Made by a program: the position numbers and the translations under genes. Of a stretch of 64,000 nt of DNA, positions 31,561-46,900 are shown in pieces; positions within the stretch are counted from its first letter, which is position 1; every line of letters starts with the position of its first letter. The stretch spans positions 13,605,494-13,669,493 of the forward strand of contig CM036755.1 of assembly GCA_020796225.1 (NCBI GenBank), read 5' to 3'. Source of the stretch: Arion vulgaris. Taxonomy: Eukaryota; Mollusca; Gastropoda; Stylommatophora; Arionidae. The notes beneath the pieces were generated by a model. The model searched no databases and was not told the origin of the DNA. It saw only the letters and a program-made list of their open reading frames with translations.

Positions 31561-34500
31561 TCATTCTCTACCTCACATTGATGCATGTCTTACTCTACCA
31601 ATTCATTGCTGCCTCACAGACTGAGTTACTGCTTACTCATTCCAGCCTCACAACGAGCTTTCTCTTCCATTGCCTTCACAGACGACTTACGGCTTCATTC
31701 TCTAGCCTCACAGACGAGTTACGCTTCGTTCTTCTAGCCTTATCACAGACATGAGCTTTCTTCGCTCCATTGCTCTCACTGATGAGAGCTTAGATTCTTG
31801 CTCTAGCCCTCATCAACGACGTTTGCTTCCATTGCCAGCCTTCACAGACAGCTTTCATGACTTCATTGCTTCTGCCTACCTCAAGACGAGCTTACGGCTT
31901 CCATTGCTTGCCTCACAGACGAGCTTACACTTCAGTTGTCTCTACAGCTCATACAAGAGCTTGCTTTTGCCTTCAGCCTCCAACGACAGTCATTCTCTAC
32001 TACCTATTCATCTACTAGACTCATTTCTCCGACAGCTTACTCCATTGCTCAGCTCTACAGACAGCCATACCTAAATGCATTGGCTGCTCAGCCTCACAGA
32101 CAGCTTTGTTACGGCTTCCTCATTGCCTAGCCTCACAGAGAGCTTGGCTTCCATTGCCTAGCCTCACAGAGCAGGCTTACGCTTCCATTGCCTAGCCTCA
32201 CAGACGCAGTCTTGTACTGGTCTTCCATTGCCTAGCCTCACAGACGAGCTTACCTTCCATTGCCTAGCCTCACAGACGATTGCGTTACCTAGGCTTGCTT
32301 CCATTGCCAGCCTCACAGATTGAGCTTTCGGCTTCCTATTGCCTAGCCTCACAGACAGCTTACGGCTTCATTGCCTAGCCTCACAGACGACGCCATACAG
32401 GCAGTTCCATTGCCTAGCCTCACAGACAGCTTACGGCCCATTGCCTAGCTCACAGACGAGCTTACGGCTACCATTGCCTAGCCTCACAGACGAGCTTACG
32501 GCTTCCATTGCCTAGCCTCACAGAGACTTGGCTTATTCCTACTTCCACATTGTTCATTGCTAGCCTCACAGACGAGCTTACGGCTTCCATTGCCTAGCCT
32601 CACAGACGAGCTTACGACTTCCATTGCCTAGCCTCACAGACGAGCTTACGGCTTCCATTGCCTAGCCTACAGACGAGCTTACGGCTTCCATTGCCTAGCC
32701 TCACAGACGAGCTTACGGCTTCCATTGCCTAGCCTCACAGACGAGCTTACGGCTTCATTGCTACTCAAAGGTTCGCTTCTACCTCAGACGAGCTTACGGC
32801 TTCCATTGCCTAGCCTCACAGACGAGCTTACGGCTTGCATTGCCTAGCCTCACAGACGAGCTTAGGCTTCCATTGCCTAGCCTCAGCAGACTATTGCAGG
32901 CTATCCATTCCTACTCAGTTACGGCTTCCATTGCCTAGCTCACAGACGAGCTTACGGCTTCCATCTAGCTCAGCGCATTAGCTCACAGACAGCTTACGGC
33001 TTCATTGCCTAGCCTCACAGACGAGCTTACGGCTTCCATTGCCTAGCTCACTGACAGCTATACGGCTTCCATTGCCTAGCCTCACAGACGAGCTTACGGC
33101 TTCCATTGCCTAGCCTCACAGACGAGCTTACGGCACCATTGCCTAGCCTCACAGACGTTAGTTCATTGCTGCTACGACAGCTTAGCTTCATGCTAGCCTC
33201 ACAGACGAGCTTACGGCTTACATTGCCTAGCCTCACAGACGAGCTTACGACTTCCATTGCCTAGCCTCACAGACGAGCTTATTACCTCATTCCATTGCCT
33301 AGCCTCACAGACGAGCTTACGGCTTCCATTGCCTAGCCTCACAGAAGCTTCTCCAGTTGCTAGCTTCACAGCGAGCTACTCCATTGCCTAGCTCACAGAC
33401 GAGCTTACGGCTTCCATTGCCTAGCCTACAGACGAGCTACGGCATTGCCTAGCTCACGACGGCTTACTTCCATTGCCTAGCCTCACAGACGAGCTTACGG
33501 CTTCCATTGCCTAGCCTCACAGACGAGCTTACGACTTCCATTGCCTAGCCTCACAGAGGCTTACGCCATTGCCTAGCTCACGACGTTACGCTTCATTGCC
33601 TAGCCTCACAGACGAGCTTACGCATTGCACTACGCACTTATTGCCTAGCCTCACAGACGAGCTTACGACTTCCATTGCCTAGCCTACAGACGAGCTTACG
33701 GCTTCCATTGCCTAGCCTCACAGACGAGCTTACTGCTTCCATTGCCTAGCCTCACAGACGAGCTTACGACTTCCATTGCCTAGCCTCACAGACGAGCTTA
33801 CGGCTTCCATTGCCTAGCCTCACAGACAGCTTACGCTTCCATTGCCTAGCCTACAGACGGCTTACAGCCATTGCTAGCCTCACAGACGAGCTTACGGCTT
33901 CCATTGCTGCCTCAGACCGCTCTGCCAGACGAGCTTACGACTCCATTGCCTAGCCTCACAGACGAGGCTTAGCGATGGCACTACGCCATTGCCTAGCCTC
34001 ACAGAGACTGGCAGCTGCTCACGACTTCCCATTGCCTGCTCACAGACGGCTTAGCCATTGCCTAGCTCACAGACGAGCTTACGCCTTGCCTAGCTCAGAC
34101 GAGCTACGGCTTCCATTGCCTAGCCTCACAGACGAGCTTACGACTTCCATTGCCTAGCCTCACGAGACGAGCTTCTCATCGAGAAGCTTCCATTGCCTAG
34201 CCTCACAGACGAGCTTACGACTTCCATTGCCTAGCCTCACAGACGAGCTTACGCTCATCCTAGCCTCCAGACGAGCTTAGTTTCATTGCCTAGCCTCACA
34301 GACGAGCTTACGCTTCCATTGCCTAGCCTCACAGACTTCGGCATTGCTTAGCCTCACAGAGGCTTACGCTCATTGCCTAGCCTCACAGACGAGCTTACGA
34401 CTCCATTGCCTAGCCTCACAGACGAGCTTACGCTTCCATTGCCTAGCCTCCAACGGTAGCTACGATTGCCTAGCTCACAGACGACTTACGGCCATTGCCT

Positions 34501-37500
34501 AGCCTCACAGACGAGCTACGGCTTCCATTGCCTAGCCTCACAGACGAGCTTACGGCTCCATTGCCTAGCCTCACAGACGAGCTTACGCACTCATTGCCTA
34601 GCCTCACAGACGACGCCCATTGCTAGCTACAGACACTTACGGCTTCCATTGCCTAGCCTCACAGACGAGCTTGAGCTTCATTGCCTAGCTCACAGACGAG
34701 CTTACGGCTTCCATTGCCTAGCTCAGAAGCTCGCTCATTGCAGCTCACAGACGAGCTTACGACTTCCATTGCCTAGCCTCACAGACGAGCTTACGGACTT
34801 ACCCATTGCCTAGCCTCACAGACGAGCTTACGACTTCCATTGCCTAGCCTCACAGACGAGCTTACGGCTTCCATTGCCTAGCCTCACAGACAGCGAGCTA
34901 TTCTGCTCCAACGGTTACTGTCCATTGTCCTCAGCCTCTACAGACGAGCTTACGGCTTCCATTGCCTAGCCTCACAGACGAGCTTACGGCTTCCATTGCC
35001 TAGCTCACAGACGAGCTTACGGCTTCCATTGCCTAGCCTCACAGACGAGCTTACGGCTTCCATTGCCTAGCCTCACAGACGAGCTTACGGCTTCCATTGC
35101 CTAGCCTCACAGACGAGCTTAGCTTCCATTGCTAGCTCGACTTACCCATTGCTAGCCTCACAGACGAGCTTACGGCTTCCATTGCCTAGCCTCACAGACG
35201 TAGTTTTTACTGCGCTTCCATTGCCTAGCCTCACAGACGAGCTTACGGCTTCCATTGCCTAGCCTCACAGACGAGCTTACGCTTCCATTGCCTAGCCTCA
35301 CAGACGAGCTTTGCATATCGACACGCCATTGCCTAGCCTCACAGACGAGCTTACGACTTCCATTGCCTAGCCTCACAGACGAGCTTACGACTTCCATTGC
35401 CTAGCCTCACAGACGAGCTTACGACTTCCATTGCCTAGCCTCACAGACGAGCTTACGACTTCCATTGCCTAGCCTCACAGACGAGCTTACGACACCCATT
35501 GCCTAGCCTCACAGACGAGCTTACGACTCCATTGCCTAGCCTCACAGACGAGCTTACGGCTTCCATTGCCTAGCCTCACAGACGAGCTTACGACTACCAT
35601 TGCCTAGCCTCACAGACGAGCTTACGGCTTCCATTGCCTAGCCTCACAGACGAGCTTACGACTCCATTGCCTAGCCTCACAGACGAGCTTACGACCCATT
35701 GCCTAGCCTCACAGGACGCATTGCCTAGCTCACGAGCTACGGCTCATTGCCTGCTCACAGCAGGTTTCGGCTCCCATTGCCTAGCCTCAGACGACTTACG
35801 CCATTGCCTAGCCTCACAGACGAGCTTACGGCTTACATTGCCTAGCCTCACAGACGAGCTTACGACTTCCATTGCCTAGCCTCACAGACGAGCTTACGAC
35901 TTCCATTGCCTAGCCTCACAGACGAGCTTACGACACCCATTGCCTAGCCTCACAGACGAGCTTACGACTTCCATTGCCTAGCCTCACAGACGAGCTTACG
36001 ACTTCCATTGCCTAGCCTCACAGACGAGCTTACGACTTCCATTGCCTAGCCTCACAGACGAGCTTACGGCTACCATTGCCTAGCCTCACAGACGAGCTTA
36101 CGACTACCATTGCCTAGCCTCACAGACGGCTTGCATTGCTGCCTACGACAGCTACGGTCCATTGCCTAGCCTCACAGACGACTTGGCCTCCTACAGAAGC
36201 TTACGTTCCATTGCCTAGCCTCACAGACGAGCTTACGACACCATTGCCTAGCCTCACAGACGAGCTTACGACTCCATTGCCTAGCCTCACAGACGAGCTT
36301 ACGGCACCATTGCCTAGCCTCACAGACGAGCTTCTGACTTCCATTGCCTAGCCTCACAGACGAGCTTACGACACCGCATTGCCTCAGCCTCACAGACGAG
36401 CTTACGACTTCCATTGCCTACTCGACAGCTTACCTTCCATTGCCTAGCCTCTACAGAGCTTGCCCATTGCCTAGCCTCACAGACGAGCTTCACCCATTGC
36501 CTAGCCTCACAGACAGCTTACGCTCATTGCCTAGCTCACAGACGAGCTTACGCTTCCATTGCCTAGCCTCACAGACGAGCTTACGCATTGCTACTCACAG
36601 AGCTTGACCATTCTAGCCTCACAGACGAGCTTACGACTTCCATTGCCTAGCCTCACAGACGAGCTTACGGCTTCCATTGCCTAGCCTCACAGACGAGCTT
36701 ACGACTTCCATTGCCTAGCCTCACAGACGAGCTTACGACTTCCATTGCCTAGCCTCACAGACGAGCTTACGGCTTCCATTGCCTAGCCTCACAGACGAGC
36801 TTACGACCATTGCCTATTGCACAGACACTTACCCATTGCTAGCCTCACAGACGAGCTTACGACTCCCATTGCCTAGCCTCACAGTCGAGCTTACGACTTC
36901 CATTGCCTAGCCTCACAGACGAGCGCTTCTTCACGAGCTTCGCCATTGCCTAGCCTCACAGACGAGCTTACGACTTCCATTGCCTAGCCTCACAGACGAG
37001 CTTACGACTTCCATTGCCTAGCCTCACAGACGAGCTTACGACCCCATTGCCTAGCCTCACAGACGAGCTTACGACACCCATTGCCTAGCCTCACAGACGA
37101 GCTTACAGCTTCCATTGCCTAGCCTCACAGACGAGCTTACGACTACCATTGCCTAGCCTCACAGACGAGCTTACGGCTTCCATTGCCTAGCCTCACAGAC
37201 GAGCTTACGGTACCCATTGCCTAGCCTCACAGACGAGCTTACGACACCCATTGCCTAGCCTCACAGACGAGCTTACGACACCCATTGCCTAGCCTCACAG
37301 ACGAGCTTACGACTTCCATTGCCTAGCCTCACAGACGAGCTTACGACTTCCATTGCCTAGCCTCACAGACGAGCTTACGACACCATTGCCTTTAGCCTCA
37401 CAGACGAGCTTACGACACCCATTGCCTAGCCTCACAGACGAGCTTACGACACCATTGCCTAGCCTCACAGACGAGCTTACAGCTTCCATTGCCTAGCCTC

Positions 37501-40500
37501 ACAGACGAGCTTTACAGCACTCCATTGCCTGAGCCTCACAGACGAGCTTACGGCTTCCATTGCCTAGCCTCACAGACGAGCTTACGACTACCATTGCCTA
37601 GCCTCACAGACGAGCTTACGACTACCATTGCCTAGCCTCACAGACGAGCTTACGACACCCATTGCCTAGCCTCACAGACGAGCTTACGACTTCCATTGCC
37701 TAGCCTCACAGACGAGCTTACGACTTCCATTGCCTAGCCTCACAGACGAGCTTTAGCGACACCCATTGCCTAGCCTCACAGACGAGCTTACGGCTTCCAT
37801 TTCCTAGCCTCACAGACGAGCTTACGACACCCATTGCCTAGCCTCACAGACGAGCTTACTGCTTCCATTGCCTAGCCTCACAGACGAGCTTACGACACCC
37901 ATTGCCTAGCCTCACAGACGAGCTTACGACACCCATTGCCTAGCCTCACAGACGAGCTTACGACACCCATTGCCTAGCCTCACAGACGAGCTTACGACTA
38001 CCATTGCCTAGCCTCACAGACGAGCTTACGGCTTCCATTGCCTAGCCTCACAGACGAGCTTACGGCCTTCGACAGTTGACCATGCTAGCCTCACAGACGA
38101 GCTTCGGCTTCCATTGCTCAGCCTCACAGACCTACGACAGCTCCGACGACACCCATTGCCTAGCCTCACAGACGAGCTTACGGCTTCCATTGCCTAGCCT
38201 CACAGACGAGCTTACGACTACCATTGCCTAGCCTCACAGACGAGCTTACGGCTTCCATTGCCTAGCCTCACAGACGAGCTTACGGCTTCCATTGCCTAGC
38301 CTCACAGACGAGCTTACGGCTTCCATTGCCTAGCCTCACAGACGAGCTTACGACTTCCATTGCCTAGCCTCACAGGACGAGCTTACCTTCCATTGCCTAG
38401 CCTCACAGACGAGCTTACGACTTCCATTGCCTCTCAAGCGGCTGCACCAGCCAGCTGTACTGACTTCCATTGCCTAGCCTCACAGACGAGCTTACGGCTT
38501 CCATTGCCTAGCCTCACAGTCGAGCTTACGGCTTCCATTGCCTAGCCTCACAGTCGAGCTTACGGCTTCCATTGCCTAGCCTCACAGACGAGCTTACGAC
38601 TTCCATTGCTCTAGCCCTCACAGACGAGCTTACCGCTTCCATTGCCTAGCCTCACAGACGAGCTTACGGCTTCCATTGCCTAGCCTCACAGACGAGCTTA
38701 CGGCCTCCATTGCCTAGCCTCACAGACGAGCTTACGACTTCCATTGCCTAGCCTCACAGACAGAGCAGCTTAACGGCACCCATTGCCTAGCCTCACAGAC
38801 GAGCTTACTACTTCCATTGCCTAGCCTCACAGACGAGCTTACGACTTCCATTGCCTAGCCTCACAGACGAGCTTTACGACTCATTGCTCTAGCCTCACAG
38901 ACGAGCTTACGGCTTCCATTGCCTAGCCTCACAGACGAGCTTACGACTTCCATTGCCTAGCCTCACAGACGAGCTTACGGCCCATTGCCTAGCCTCACGA
39001 CAGACGCAGCTCTGACGGCTTCATTGCCTAGCCTCACAGACGAGCTTACGACTTCCATTGCCTAGCCTCACAGACGAGCTTACGACTTCCATTGCCTAGC
39101 CTCACAGACAGCTTTTACGGCTTCCATTGCCTAGCCTCACAGACGAGCTTACGACTTCCATTGCCTAGCCTCACAGACGAGCTGCTACGGCTTCCATCTG
39201 CCTCAGCTCCACAGCTCGAGCTTACGGCTTCCATTGCCTAGCCTCACAGACGAGCTTACGACTTCCATTGCCTAGCCTCACAGACGAGCTTACGGCACCA
39301 TTGCCTAGCCTCACAGACGAGCTTACGGCTCTCCACTTGCCCAAGCCTCACAGACGAGCTTACGGCTTCCATTGCCTAGCCTCACAGACGAGCTTACGAC
39401 TTCCATTGCCTAGCCTCACAGCGAGCTTACGGCTTCCATTGCCTAGCCTCACAGACGAGCTTACGACTTCCATTGCCTAGCCTCACAGTCGAGCTTACGA
39501 CTTCCATTGCCTAGCCTCACAGTCGAGCTTTACGGCTTCCATTGCCTAGCCTCACAGACGAGCTTACGGCTTGCTCATGTGCAGCCTAGCCTCACAGACG
39601 AGCTTACGGCTTCCATTGCCTCAGCTCACAGACGAGCTTACGACTTCCATTGCCTAGCCTCACAGTCGAGCTTACGGCTTCCATTGCCTAGCCTCACAGA
39701 CGAGCTTACGACTTCCATTGCCTAGCCTCACAGTCGCTAGCTTATCTGCTAATCGGCATTGCTCTGCCAGCCTCACAGACGAGCTTATTGAGCTCGCAGG
39801 ATTGCCTAGCCTCACAGACGAGCTTACGGCTTCCATTGCCTAGCCTCACAGACGAGCTTACGGCTTCCATTGCCTAGCCTCACAGACGAGCTTACGGCTT
39901 CCATTGCCTAGCCTCACAGACGAGCTTACGACTTCCATTGCCTAGCCTCACAGACGAGCTTACGACTTCCATTGCCTAACCTCACAGACGAGCTTACGGC
40001 TTCCATTGCCTAGCCTCACAGACGAGCTTACGGCTTCCATTGCCTAGCCTCACAGACGAGCTTACCAGGCCTTCCATTGCCTAGCCTCAGCAGTTTACAC
40101 ATTGACTAAGGCTTTATCAGCCGCTTCATTGCCTAGCCTCACAGACGAGCTTACGGCTTCCATTGCCTAGCCTCACAGACGAGCTTACGGCTTCCATTGC
40201 CTAGCCTCACAGACGAGCTTACGATTGCTTCCTAAATTGCTCTTTAGCCTCACAGACGAGCTTACGGCTTCCATTGCCTAGCCTCACAGACGAGCTTACG
40301 GCTTCCATTGCCTAGCCTCACAGACGAGCTTACGACTTCCATTGCCTAGCCTCACAGACGAGCTTACGACTTCATTGCCTAGCCTCACAGACGAGCTTAC
40401 GGCTTCCATTGCCTAGCCTCACAGACGAGCTTACGGCTTCCATTGCCTACCCTCACAGACGAGCTTACGGCTTCCATTGCCTAGCCTCACAGACGAGCTT

Positions 40501-43500
40501 ACGGCTTCCATTGCCTAGCCTCACAGACGAGCTTACGGCTTCCATTGCCTAGCCTCACAGACGAGCTTACGGCTTCCATTGCCTAGCCTCACAGACGAGC
40601 TTACGGCTCCATTGCCTAGCCTCACAGACGAGGCTTATCGGCTTCCACTTGCCATGCTCTCACAGACGAGCTTACGGCTTCCATTGCCTAGCCTCACAGA
40701 CGAGCTTACGGCTTCCATTGCCTAGCCTCACAGACGAGCTTACGGCTTCCATTGCTCAGCCTCACAGACGCAGCATCTAGCTACGACGGCTTCATTGCCT
40801 AGCCTCACAGACGAGCTTACGGCTTCCATTGCCTAGCGCTCACAGACGAGCTTACGGCTTCCATTGCCTAGCCTCACAGACGAGCTTACGGCTTCCATTG
40901 CCTAGCCTCACAGACGAGCTTACGGCTTCCATTGCCTAGCCTCACAGACGAGCTTACGGCTTCCATTGCCTAGCCTCACAGACGAGCTTACGGCTTCCAT
41001 TGCCTAGCCTCACAGTCGAGCTTACGGCTTCCATTGCCTAGCCTCACAGTCGAGCTTACGGCTTCCATTGCCTAGCCTCACAGACGAGCTTACGACTTCC
41101 ATTGCCTAGCCTCACAGACGAGCTTACGACTTCCATTGCCTAGCCTCACAGACGAGCTTACGGCTTCCATTGCCTAGCCTCACAGACGAGCTTACGGCTT
41201 CCATTGCCTAGCCTCACAGACGAGCTTACGGCTTCCATTGCCTAGCCTCACAGCGAGCTTACGGCTTGCTTCATTGCCTAGCCTCACAGTCGAGCTTACG
41301 CCTTCCAGTTGCTCAGCCTACTAAAGACGAGCTTACGACTTCCATTGCCTAGCCTCACAGACGAGCTTACCGCTTCCATTGCCTAGCCTCACAGACGAGC
41401 TTACGGCTTCCATTGCCTAGCCTCACAGACGAGCTTACGACTTCCATTGCCTAGCCTCACAGACGAGCTTACGGCTTCCATTGCCTAACCTCACAGACGA
41501 GCTTACGGCTTCCATTGCCTAGCCTCACAGACGAGCTTACGGCTTCCATTGCCTAGCCTCACAGACGAGCTTACGGACCCATTGCCTACCCTCACAGACG
41601 AGCTTACGACATCCATTGCCTAGCCTCACAGACGAGCTTACGACTTCCATTGCCTAGCCTCACAGACGAGCTTACGGCACCCATTGCCTAGCCTCACAGA
41701 CGAGCTTACGACTTCCATTGCCTAGCCTCACAGACGAGCTTACGGCACCATTGCCTAGCCTCACAGACGAGCTTACGACTCCATTGCCTAGCCTCACAGA
41801 CGAGCTTACGACTTCCATTGCCTAGCCTCACAGACGAGCTTACGACTTCCATTGCCTAGCCTCACAGACGAGCTTACGGCTTCCATTGCCTAGCCTCACA
41901 GACGAGCTTACGGCCTCCATTGCCTAGCCTCACAGACGAGCTTACGGCTTCCATTGCCTAGCCTCACAGACGAGCTTACTGCTTCCATTGCCTAGCCTCA
42001 CAGACGAGCTTACGACTTCCATTGCCTAGCCTCACAGACGAGCTTACGACTTCCATTGACTAGCCTCACAGACGAGCTTACGACTTCCATTGCCTAGCCT
42101 CACAGACGAGCTTACGGCTTCCATTGCCTAGCCTCACAGACGAGCTTACGGCTTCCATTGCCTAGCCTCACAGACGAGCTTACGACTTCCATTGCCTAGC
42201 CTCACAGACGAGCTTACGGCTTCCATTGCCTAGCCTCACAGTCGAGCTTACGGCTTCCATTGCCTAGCCTCACAGACGAGCTTACGACTTCCATTGCCTA
42301 GCCTCACAGACGAGCTTACGACTTCCATTGCCTAGCCTCACAGACGAGCTTACGGCTTCCATTGCCTAGCCTCACAGACGAGCTTACGGCTTCCATTGCC
42401 TAGCCTCACAGACGAGCTTACGGCTTCCATTGCCTAGCCTCACAGACGAGCTTACGGCTTCCATTGCCTAGCCTCACAGTCGAGCTTACGGCTTCCATTG
42501 CCTAGCCTCACAGTCGAGCTTACGACTTCCATTGCCTAGCCTCACAGACGAGCTTACCGCTTCCATTGCCTAGCCTCACAGACGAGCTTACGGCTTCCAT
42601 TGCCTTGCCCTCACAGATCGAGCTTACGCTTCCATTGCCTAGCCTCACAGACGAGCTTACGCTTCCATTGCTAGCCTCACAGACGAGCTTACGACTTCCA
42701 TTGCCTAGCCTCACAGTCGAGCTTAGGGCTTCCATTGTCTAGCCTCACAGACGAGCTTACGGCTTCCATTGCCTAGCCTCACAGACGAGCTTACAGCTTC
42801 CATTGCCTAGCCTCACAGTCGAGCTTACGACTTCCATTGCCTAGCCTCACAGACGAGCTTACGGCTTCCATTGCCTAGCCTCACAGACGAGCTTACGGCT
42901 TCCATTGCCTAGCCTCACAGACGAGCTTACGGCTTCCATTGCCTAGCCTCACAGACGAGCTTACGGCTTCCATTGCCTAGCCTCACAGACGAGCTTACGG
43001 CTTCCATTGCCTAGCCTCACAGACGAGCTTACGACTTCCATTGCCTAGCCTCACAGACGAGCTTACGGCTTCCATTGCCTAGCCTCACAGACGAGCTTAC
43101 GGCTTCCATTGCCTAGCCTCACAGACGAGCTGCTACGACAGCGTTCCATTGCCTAGCCTCACAGACGAGCTTACGACTTCCATTGCCTAGCCTCACAGAC
43201 GAGCTTACGGCTTCCATTGCCTAGCCTCACAGACGAGCTTACGGCTTCCATTGCCTAGCCTCACAGTCGAGCTTACGACTTCCATTGCCTAGCCTCACAG
43301 ACGAGCTTACGGCTTCCATTGCCTAGCCTCACAGACGAGCTTACGGCTTCCATTGCCTAGCCTCACAGTCGAGCTTACGACTTCCATTGCCTAGCCTCAC
43401 AGACGAGCTTACCGCTTCCATTGCCTAGCCTCACAGACGAGCTTACGGCTTCCATTGCCTAGCCTCACAGACAAGCTTCATTGGCTTCCAGCCTCATTGC

Positions 43501-43979
43501 CTGCTCACAGACGAGCTTACGGCTTCCATTGCCTAGCCTCACAGACGAGCTTACGGCTTCCATTGCCTAGCCTCACAGACGAGCTTACGACTTCCATTGC
43601 CTAGCCTCACAGACGAGCTTACGGCTTCCATTGCCTAGCCTCACAGACGAGCTTACGGCACCCATTGCCTAGCCTCACAGACGAGCTTACGGCTTCCATT
43701 GCCTAGCCTCACAGACGAGCTTACGACTTCCATTGCCTAGCCTCACAGACGAGCTTACGGTTCCATTGCCTAGCCTCACAGACGAGCTTACGGCTTCCAT
43801 TGCCTAGCCTCACAGACGAGCTTACGACTTCCATTGCCTAGCCTCACAGACGAGCTTACGGCTTCCATTGCCTAGCCTCACAGACGAGCTTACGGCTTCC
43901 ATTGCCTAGCCTCACAGACGAGCTTACGGCTTCCATTGCCTAGCCTCACAGACGAGCTTACGGCTTCCATTGCCTAGCC

Positions 43980-46900
43980 TCACAGACGAGCTTACGGCTT
44001 CCATTGCCTAGCCTCACAGACGAGCTTACGGCACGTATTGCCTAGCCTCACAGACGAGCTTACGGCTTCCATTGTCTAGTCTCACAGATGAGCTTACGGC
44101 TTCCATTGCCTAGCCTCACAGACGAGCTTACGGCACGTATTGCGTAGCCTCACAGACGAGCTTACGGCTTCCATTGCCTAGCCTCACAGACGAGCTTACG
44201 ACTTCCATTGCCTAGCCTCACAGACGAGCTTACGACTTCATTGCCTAGCCTCACAGACGAGCTTACGGCTTCCATTGCCTAGCCTCACAGACGAGCTTAC
44301 GGCTTCCATTGCCTAGCCTCACAGACGAGCTTACGGCTTCCATTGCCTAGCCTCACAGACGAGCTTACGGCACGCATTGCCTAACCTCACAGACGAGCTT
44401 ACGGCTTCCATTGCGTAACCTCACAGACGAGCTTACGGCTTCCATTGCCTAGCCTCACAGACGAGCTTACGGCTTCCATTGCCTAGCCTCACAGATGAGC
44501 TTACGGCACGCATTGCCTAATCTCACAGACGAGCTTACGACTTCCATTGCCTAGCCTCACAGACGAGCTTACGACTTCCATTGCCTAGCCTCACAGACGA
44601 GCTTACGGCTTCCATTGCCTAGCCTCACAGACGAGCTTACAGCTTCCATTGTCTAGCCTCACAGATGAGCTTACGGCTTCCATTGCCTAGCCTCACAGAC
44701 GAGCTTACGGCACGCATTGCCTAACCTCACAGACGAGCTTACGGATTCTATTGCTTAGCCTCACAGACGAGCTTACGGCTTCCATTGCCTAACCTCACAG
44801 ACGAGCTTACGGCTTCCATTGCCTAGCCTCACAGACGAGCTTACGGCACGCATTGCCTAACCTCACAGACGAGCTTACGGCTTCCATTGCCTAGTCTCAC
44901 AGATGAGCTTACGGCTTCCATTGCCTAGCCTCACAGACGAGCTTACGGCACGTATTGCCTAGCCTCACAGACGAGCTTACGACTTCCATTGCCTAGCCTC
45001 ACAGACGAGCTTACGGCTTCCATTGCCTAGCCTCACAGACGAGCTTACGACTTCCATTGCCTAGCCTCACAGACGAGCTTACGGCTTCCATTGCCTAGCC
45101 TCACAGACGAGCTTACGGCTTCCATTGCCTAGCTCACAGACGAGCTTACGGCTTCCATTGCCTAGCCTCACAGACGAGCTTACGGCTTCCATTGCCTAGC
45201 CTCACAGACGAGCTTACGGCTTCCATTGCCTAGCCTCACAGACGAGCTTACGGCTTCCATTGCCTAGCCTCACAGACGAGTTTACGGCTTCCATTGCCTA
45301 GCCTCACAGACGAGCTTACGGCACGTATTGCCTAGCCTCACAGACGAGCTTACGGCTTCCATTGTCTAGTCTCACAGATGAGCTTACGGCTTCCATTGCC
45401 TAGCCTCACAGACGAGCTTACGGCACGTATTGCCTAGCCTCACAGACGAGCTTACGGCTTCCATTGCCTAGCCTCACAGACGAGCTTACGACTTCCATTG
45501 CCTAGCCTCACAGACGAGCTTACGACTTCATTGCCTAGCCTCACAGACGAGCTTACGGCTTCCATTGCCTAGCCTCACAGACGAGCTTACGGCTTCCATT
45601 GCCTAGCCTCACAGACGAGCTTACGGCTTCCATTGCCTAGCCTCACAGACGAGCTTACGGCTTCCATTGCCTAGCCTCACAGACGAGCTTACGGCACGCA
45701 TTGCCTAACCTCACAGACGAGCTTACGACTTCATTGCCTAGCCTCACAGACGAGCTTACGGCTTCCATTGCGTAACCTCACAGACGAGCTTACGGCTTCC
45801 ATTGCCTAGCCTCACAGACGAGCTTACGGCTTCCATTGCCTAGCCTCACAGATGAGCTTACGGCACGCATTGCCTAATCTCACAGACGAGCTTACGACTT
45901 CCATTGCCTAGCCTCACAGACGAGCTTACGACTTCATTGCCTAGCCTCACAGACGAGCTTACGGCTTCCATCTCCTAGCCTCACAGACGAGCTTACGGCT
46001 TCCATTGCCTAGCCTCACAGACGAGCTTACGGCACGCATTGCCTAGCCTCACAGACGAGCTTACGGCTTCCATTGCCTAGCCTCACAGACGAGCTTACGG
46101 CACGCATTGCCTAGCCTCACAGACGAGCTTACGGCTTCCATTGCCTAGTCTCACAGACGAGCTTACGGCTTCCATTGCCTAGCCTCACAGACGAGCTTAC
46201 GGCACGCATTGCCTAATCTCACAGACGAGCTTACGACTTCCATTGCCTAGCCTCACATACGAGCTTACGGCTTCCATTGCCTAGCCTCACAGACGAGCTT
46301 ACGGCACGCATTGCCTAACCTCACAGACGAGCTTACGGCTTCCATTGCCTAACCTCACAGACGAGCTTACGGCTTCCATTGCCTAGCCTCACAGACGAGC
46401 TTACGGCTTCCATTGCCTAGCCTCACAGACTAGCTTACGGCACGCATTGCCTAGCCTCACAGACGAGCTTACGGCTTCCATTGCCTAGCCTCACAGACGA
46501 GCTTACGGCTTCCAATGCCTAGCCTCACAGACGAGCTTACGGCTTCCATTGCCTAGCCTCACAGACGAGCTTACGGCTTCCATTGCCTAGCCTCACAGAC
46601 GAGCTTACGGCACGCATTGCCTAGCCTCACAGACGAGCTTACGGCTTCCATTGCCTAGCCTCACAGTCGAGCTTACGGCTTCCATTGCCTAGCCTCACAG
46701 ACGAGCTTACGGCACGCATTGCCTAGCCTCACAGACGAGCTTACGGCTTCCATTGCCTAGCCTCACAGACGAGCTTACGGCTTCCAATGCCTAGCCTCAC
46801 AGACGAGCTTACGGCTTCCATTGCCTAGCCTCACAGACGAGCTTACGACTTCATTGCCTAGCCTCACAGACGAGCTTACGGCTTCCATTGCCTAGCCTCA

